64,000 nt of DNA, from NCBI GenBank assembly GCA_003996215.1, contig QJPP01001735.1, forward strand, positions 248,001 to 312,000, read 5' to 3'. The DNA is from Jaltomata sinuosa. Lineage: Eukaryota > Streptophyta > Magnoliopsida > Solanales > Solanaceae. Positions 59,478 to 64,000 of this stretch are shown here, one piece after another. The position numbers and the translations under genes are program-made. Numbering within the stretch: position 1 is the first letter of the stretch; every line of letters starts with the position of its first letter. The notes below the pieces were generated by a model. It was not told where the DNA came from. It was given only the letters and a program-made list of their open reading frames with translations, and did no database searches.

Positions 59478-60220
59478 TGTCATGACTCAAAATTAGGCGA
59501 TGATGGCCTCTACTAAAATAAACCCAGTAGGCAAGCCAACCCAAGAGAAAGCGATATTATAACTAACCAGTAAAATAAGAAAAGCAAAAGAGGGAACATA
59601 ATATAATAAGGACCAACATCATAGATATATACCAATAGTACTAAATATGAAAATTTGGCCCTAAAGTGATCGAGAAGACAAACATACACAAGGACCAACA
59701 CCAGACCTGGTGCCACCGGTACAAGAGCATCTAACATACAAAATAAAGCTATACAACAAGTACTATCTATCCAAAATACAAATTATAACCATAAGGGTAG
59801 ATGGAAAGCAGTAAAGGTCTCCAAACACCAAAACATCACCACGATACAAACAGTAGATGGCCAAAAACGAGAAGATGATCATCGAGGATGGATCATACTA
59901 GGTGTTACATCATAAAAGGATGCATTATAGGCTGACCGAGCCAAGAAAGATAATATAAATTATAAAGTAGAAGAAAGTAAACTATATAGAGGGATCCACG
60001 TAAATCTAGTTATAAACTTAAAAGAGCCAAAACCTAACAGATGGTGAAGATAATAATGATAAGGAAATCAGGCATTTCAAGCCGAATCAATCAACATACA
60101 ATGCAGTACAACATGAGTGTTGGGGTACAAGGTAGAACCCAACCACACCTATATAGTGTGAGAGTCTAGGGACTTAGATATTTTTAAAAGGACCATTAAT
60201 CGGTTATACTTTAGTTGGAA
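59478..60220 (-). repeat. Element D 5' LTR, truncated
   Basis: On the + strand it starts TGTCATGACTC. It holds the last 0.7 kb of the LTR, including TGCATCCTTTTATGATGTAA on the complement. The upstream part, with the promoter, is missing. The right limit at about 60220 is approximate. Confidence 0.55.
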
Positions 60221-60265
60221 TTACAAAACCCACAAGCACCACAATGGATTTTTAACTAAAAAATT

Positions 60266-60759
60266 GCCGAACAAAAGAAATCACATGCCTGGTTAGCATC
60301 GGTTCTTACTCAGAAGGAACCATCTTGGCTAAAGGACCCCAAGAAAAAGATACACAAAGGATCGCTTAGTATTGAGGCTATGTTCTGGTGGGCCATGGTG
60401 CATATGAGGATTCTACCATCTATAGTGGATGACTATCTGTCTTTAAACAAAGCTATGTTAGTGGCTAGTATCATGTCCAGATTTTCACTAGACTTTGGGT
60501 AAATCATAGTTTTTGAGATTCAGGAGAGGGCACAAAGGATGAACATAACACTTCATTCCCTTACTTGATCACCCACTTCTCCCGCCACGCTAACATTCTG
60601 TTGTTTACCTACTTTGATCAGATAATAAGGGCTAATAAGGTCTAATATATTGCCAAGTAAAGAGATGAGATGAACCAGGCAGGCAGGAGTAATAAAGATG
60701 CCTCCACTTTAGAGGATACACACTTGGAGCTGCCACCTGAGTTGGCAGGTGATCTTAGG
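60266..60759 (+). pseudogene. Putative plant transposon protein domain remnant (PF20167-like)
   Basis: The frame from about 60275 reads KKSHAWLASVLTQKEPSWLK, then GSLSIEAMFWWAMVHMRILP, SIVDDYLSLNKAMLVASIMS and, after a stop, FEIQERAQRMNITLHSLT. The pattern (tryptophan-rich block, ILPT/S, then VASLM and EI..RA) fits the plant transposon protein domain often found near Gypsy/Athila-type elements; its biochemical role is not established. It ends shortly before the Athila-like LTR, so it could be the 3' ORF of an upstream element whose 3' LTR is that LTR. Identification is from memory of the family pattern. Confidence 0.5.
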
Positions 60760-62262
60760 TGTATTTACACCCCTAAGTGTCATTATCTATGCACGTTTAG
60801 CTTAGTTTTTAGGATAACTTGATATACTATTGAGGTATGTAGTATGTAAAGGGTGTACTTTGCGACCAACATATTTGTTTATAGTGCTTGGGCTGCATTT
60901 GGAACAAATAATAAGTTAAGATAATCAAATAGAGTTTTGACGAGGAAACTAGCTTTGCTAGCTTGAGCTATGCCTATTCTAGTTTACTTTGATGAGCTTT
61001 ATTGTGTCGTATGGACTTATGTGTGTTGTGAGATCTTGTAGGAGACCTTTGGAGGAGTTACGGAAGAAAATTGAAGCCTACAAACATGCTACACATCATA
61101 GGGACACAAAGCAAGATTGAAAGAGCTTATAGGAGCAAAAATGGACGTCAAAAGAACCACCCCCATGCCACGTAGACTAAGCTCCATTGTATGGGCGTGG
61201 CATAGAGGTGGAGCAGCTTGAAGAGTTCCCAAAACAGTGAGCTACTGCAATGATAGTATGCCACGGAGGTGGCCCTCCACTATGGACAGCGTGCCACAGA
61301 GCTTAGGCTACGTGATGGACAAGGTTCCATGGTCCTTAGGCTCCGCGATGGTTAGGGTGACACGGACCTTGTTCCCGACATGTGAAAGTGATCCCCCACT
61401 ATAAATACGACACCTAGTCTCAATTGTAAATATCTTTGGATGACTTTGGATTGCAAAAACACAAGGAGAAGGATTCCTTAGGGTTCTTATTCTCTTCTTT
61501 GTCTTTACTTAATTCTTGTATGAACTACAACACTTTTGTAATTGCGAATTTGATTATGAATGGATAAACACCCTCTTTCTAGGGTTGAGTCTACAACATG
61601 GTTGCTTCATTATGGTTATTTAGTTGGTTTATTGTTTATCATGTCTTGTGATTGTTCTTATGTTCTTAGTTTAACTACTCTAATGCGTCATGAAATTTAG
61701 GATACAACCAAGTTTCAAAACGAATTGACCATAGGAGTTAAGAGACGGAATAAAGCACGTAGGAGGTGTGGATCATATCTTTTGTTGTTAGTTAGCAATT
61801 GTGAAGTATGATTTGTGGTTAGGATAGAGATATACCTAAACAACCCACTTGGTTAATAAAATGGGAAGATTGTTGAATGCATCCAAGTTAAAGACTCACA
61901 TCCTCGCTCAATGATGTAATTCCCGGGTTATAATATCAACCCCGTAAACCAATGATCACGATAAACATTAACACCATCTATGAACCATAGTAAAGAACTA
62001 TTGTGTAGTAATTGCCTCGACCCTAGACTTTTCCATATATTGTTTACAATCCGAAGTTTCACATCGTCATTAATTTTAGTCTTTAGTTATAAAACAAAGT
62101 TCAACTCTTGGTTACGAATCGCATTTGTTCAACGTCAATAGTATTAATTAATATTAGATTGTTTGTTAAGTACAAGTCCCCGTGGAATCGATATTCGTCT
62201 TGCAAAAGCCACTATATTATTTGCACGTCCACGTACACTTGCGTGTGCACTGGGACGCAACA
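60760..62262 (+). repeat. Element E: Athila-like LTR
   Basis: About 1.5 kb, starting TGTATTTACACCCCTAAG and ending GGGACGCAACA seven bases before the primer site. It contains repeated CACGG and CCACGT modules (61160-61380), a TATA-like CTATAAATACG at 61400-61410 and a long leader-like AT-rich part. The length fits Athila LTRs. The left edge is inferred from the TG start; no duplication or second LTR is available in the window. Confidence 0.5.
61400..61410 (+). promoter_or_regulatory. TATA box of the Athila-like LTR
   Basis: CTATAAATACG, a strong plant TATA match, about 640 bases into the LTR and downstream of the CACGG-rich repeats. A likely promoter of element E. Confidence 0.4.
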
Positions 62263-62269
62263 TGTTTTT

Positions 62270-62287
62270 TGGTGCCATTGTCGGGGA
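62270..62287 (+). other. Athila-type primer-binding site
   Basis: TGGTGCCATTGTCGGGGA, a two-base variant of the TGGCGCCGTTGCCGGGGA site usual in Athila-type plant elements. It directly follows the LTR and sets the orientation as +. Confidence 0.7.
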
Positions 62288-62397
62288 CTTGAAAATTAGC
62301 AACTGTCTGATTTTTGTTTTACTATTGTGTTTTATAAGTGCTAAAAACTTGATCTTAGCTACTGAACATGCAGGTACAGGTTCTAAACTTGAGCAAG

Positions 62398-63973
62398 ATG
62401 GCAAGGGATAAGGAACTGGTTGACCCACTTCCTGAACCTGAGAAATACTTGCACCAAGCATTGAGAGAAGCAGCACTTCTAAAGCAAAACCAACAAGTTC
62501 AACCGGCTGAGACTATTCCTGCAGTTATGGCGGAGGAACAACCACTACCTCACAGGACAGTGCGCAAAGTGGAAATCCCACTCGCAACTAATATGACCTC
62601 CTGCATTCAGAAGCCAGCTGCAGGGGGCAGATTTGAACCGAAACAGAATATGGTGCAATTATTGCACACAAGTAGGAAGTTTACAGGCATGTCACACAAG
62701 GATCCACAGGTTCATCTCTTGAACTTTGTGGAGAACAGTGACACATTCATTCCCGCAGCAGTCACCATAGACTATGTGAGGCTCACACTTTTCCCATTCT
62801 CACTGTTGGGAGAAGCGAAGAAATGGTTGAAGGCAGTACCTTAAAATTTGATCACAACATGGGATGATTTAGCAAATAAATTCCTCATCCAATTCTTCCC
62901 CTCAGGCAAAACTGCAAGGTGGAGGAGTGAGATTCTAAGCTTCAAGTAGAAACCAGATGAGAATCTCTATCATGCACAGGATAGATTCAAGTCTCTTCTA
63001 CGGGATTGCCCGCATCACCAGCAACTAATGAGGTATTATCTCACACCTTTATCATAATACAAATATTTTTCTAGATACAGTGGCAGGTGGTCAAGCTTTG
63101 GAGAAGACATATGATGAGCTATATACTCTACTCAACCATATCGCACAAGGAAATCCAGAGTGGAATGGTGACATATCTAGAAATATGGTGAAGAAGGTTG
63201 CAGGTATGATTAAGTTAGATAGTGTCACAATATTAGAGGTATAGTTGGCCAGTTTTCAGACACAAATGATGGCTCAATTCACCAAGTTGAGTGCTACTCA
63301 ACCTCAGGCTTAAGTGAATGCAATGCAGTAGCTTAAGACATGGTCTGAAACTTGTGGTTTGAGTGGTCATTTGGCAGATTTATGTCGAGTGAATCCAGAA
63401 TTGGTAAACTTTGTAGGTAATGCACATAAAGGATATTTAATATATGGGAATGACTACAACAAAAATTGGTAGGCTCAGCCCAACTAATCTTGGAATAGTA
63501 ATCAAGATCAACCACAACAAGTTACATATAATAACACTTAGGCAAGCAATATTGAGGACAAGTTAAAGAAGATAATGGCTAATCAAGAACAGATTGCTTA
63601 GGAGCAAACAAAGATGGCAGGTGACATAAAAAATTATCAATTACCCACGAAGGCATTAGAAGTGCAAATAGGACAGCTATCTCAGGCACAAAATACAAGA
63701 CCTCAAGGGGGTTTGCCTAGTGATACAGAAAAGCCGAAGCAGGTGATGGCAATCACCTTAAGGAGTGGTAGAGATTTGATTGATACACCTCCAAAGAAAA
63801 ATCATGAGGTGCAAGAAGAGTTGATCATTTCTAAGAAGGCTGAGTCTAAGGAAGCTGGTAAAAAGGGGAAGTCTGAGTACCCTAATGAGAAGCAATTAGG
63901 TAGCCTTGTAATAGACCACCACCACCATTCCCACAGAGGCTTAAAAAAGCAACAGAGGATGCCTGTTTTATGA
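62398..63973 (+). pseudogene. Athila-like gag
   Basis: The ATG at 62398 opens MARDKELVDPLPEPEK; an in-frame ATG at 62368 is less likely because 62398 starts with a better context after the leader. The capsid core reads GRFEPKQNMVQLLHTSRKFT, DPQVHLLNFVENSDTF, LTLFPFSLLGEAKKWLKAVP, a TAA at 62842, then ITTWDDLANKFLIQFFP and ENLYHAQDRFKSLLRDCPHH. All are standard Athila/Tat capsid motifs. A frameshift lies near 63040. A knuckle-like CGLSGHLADLC follows at about 63351-63383 with stops around it. The last open part (63614-63973) has VMAITLRSGRDL, as before protease in this group. Pol would lie beyond the window. Confidence 0.75.
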
Positions 63974-64000
63974 AGTTCTTTGACACGTCCAGAGAACTTC
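63974..64000 (+). other. Start of the region after gag, cut by the window edge
   Basis: Too short to interpret. Protease and RT of element E are expected to follow if it continues. Confidence 0.3.

Larger units (their letters stand above)
53478..60220 (-). mobile_element. Element D: degenerate Ty3/Gypsy retrotransposon, ends truncated
   Basis: Gypsy element in - orientation. The primer site (59463-59474) and gag start (59268) are on the right, and the integrase end (55017) and a 3' LTR start (54887, TGTAATGATCC on the complement) on the left. The left LTR keeps only its first 1.4 kb and the right LTR only its last 0.7 kb, so both outer parts are lost and no target duplication remains. RT lacks its catalytic half. 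The LTR sequence resembles the solo LTR at 34309-37256. Confidence 0.75.

Noticed and set aside
59268..60220. Complete 5' LTR of element D extending to the Athila-like LTR
   Set aside because: The region from about 60266 reads as a transposon protein domain on the opposite strand, so the LTR must end before it.

Overview
This window is a heterochromatin-like block of a plant nuclear genome, built almost entirely from transposable elements. I see no intact host gene, no RNA gene and no prokaryotic signal. The element types suggest a Solanaceae species: Ty3/Gypsy elements with 3-4 kb LTRs and a Met-tRNA primer site TGGTATCAGAGC, an Athila-type gag, L1-like LINEs with DUF4283, reverse transcriptase, zf-RVT and RNase H domains, and a CACTA element with a GGCAATTAA-type subterminal region. 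The genus is not resolved. All coding regions carry stops and frameshifts.

Positions 1-39470 read as a five-layer nest. (1) LINE X, a 5'-truncated L1-like element, lies at about 560-1300 and resumes at 39005-39470. (2) LINE Y (1321-38998) sits in the zf-RVT to RNase H linker of X, flanked by a decayed duplication. (3) A roughly 4.3 kb non-autonomous CACTA-like element (7820-38794) sits in the 3' region of Y. (4) Gypsy element C (8838-32573, + strand, target duplication ATATA) sits in the CACTA. (5) Gypsy-like element A (17736-28912, - strand, target duplication GATAT) sits in the end of the integrase gene of C. A solo LTR (34309-37256, target duplication ACATC) is a further insertion in the CACTA and splits a compact AT-rich ORF cluster of unknown origin.

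Positions 39471-53480 hold degraded repeat DNA and an LTR fragment F (40675-53477). F is split by element B (40935-52141, + strand, target duplication CCACC). A and B are one family: LTRs of about 3.9 kb around a 3.4 kb interior that keeps gag zinc knuckles and decayed RNase H/integrase traces but has no recognisable reverse transcriptase. They look like a non-autonomous family moved in trans, possibly by C-like relatives that share the primer site and LTR end sequences.

Positions 53478-60220 hold a degenerate Gypsy element D on the - strand with both LTRs truncated outwardly and the catalytic reverse transcriptase core deleted. Positions 60266-64000 hold a remnant like the plant transposon protein domain (PF20167) found near Athila-type elements, then an Athila-like LTR (about 60760-62262), a primer site TGGTGCCATTGTCGGGGA, and a gag that runs to the window end.

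The items most worth a second look are the TSD-supported nest, the defective but replicated A/B family, a 926-bp identical tract in the otherwise diverged B LTRs, the A/B inverted pair, the AT-rich ORF cluster, and an unexplained 0.4 kb insertion inside pol of C.
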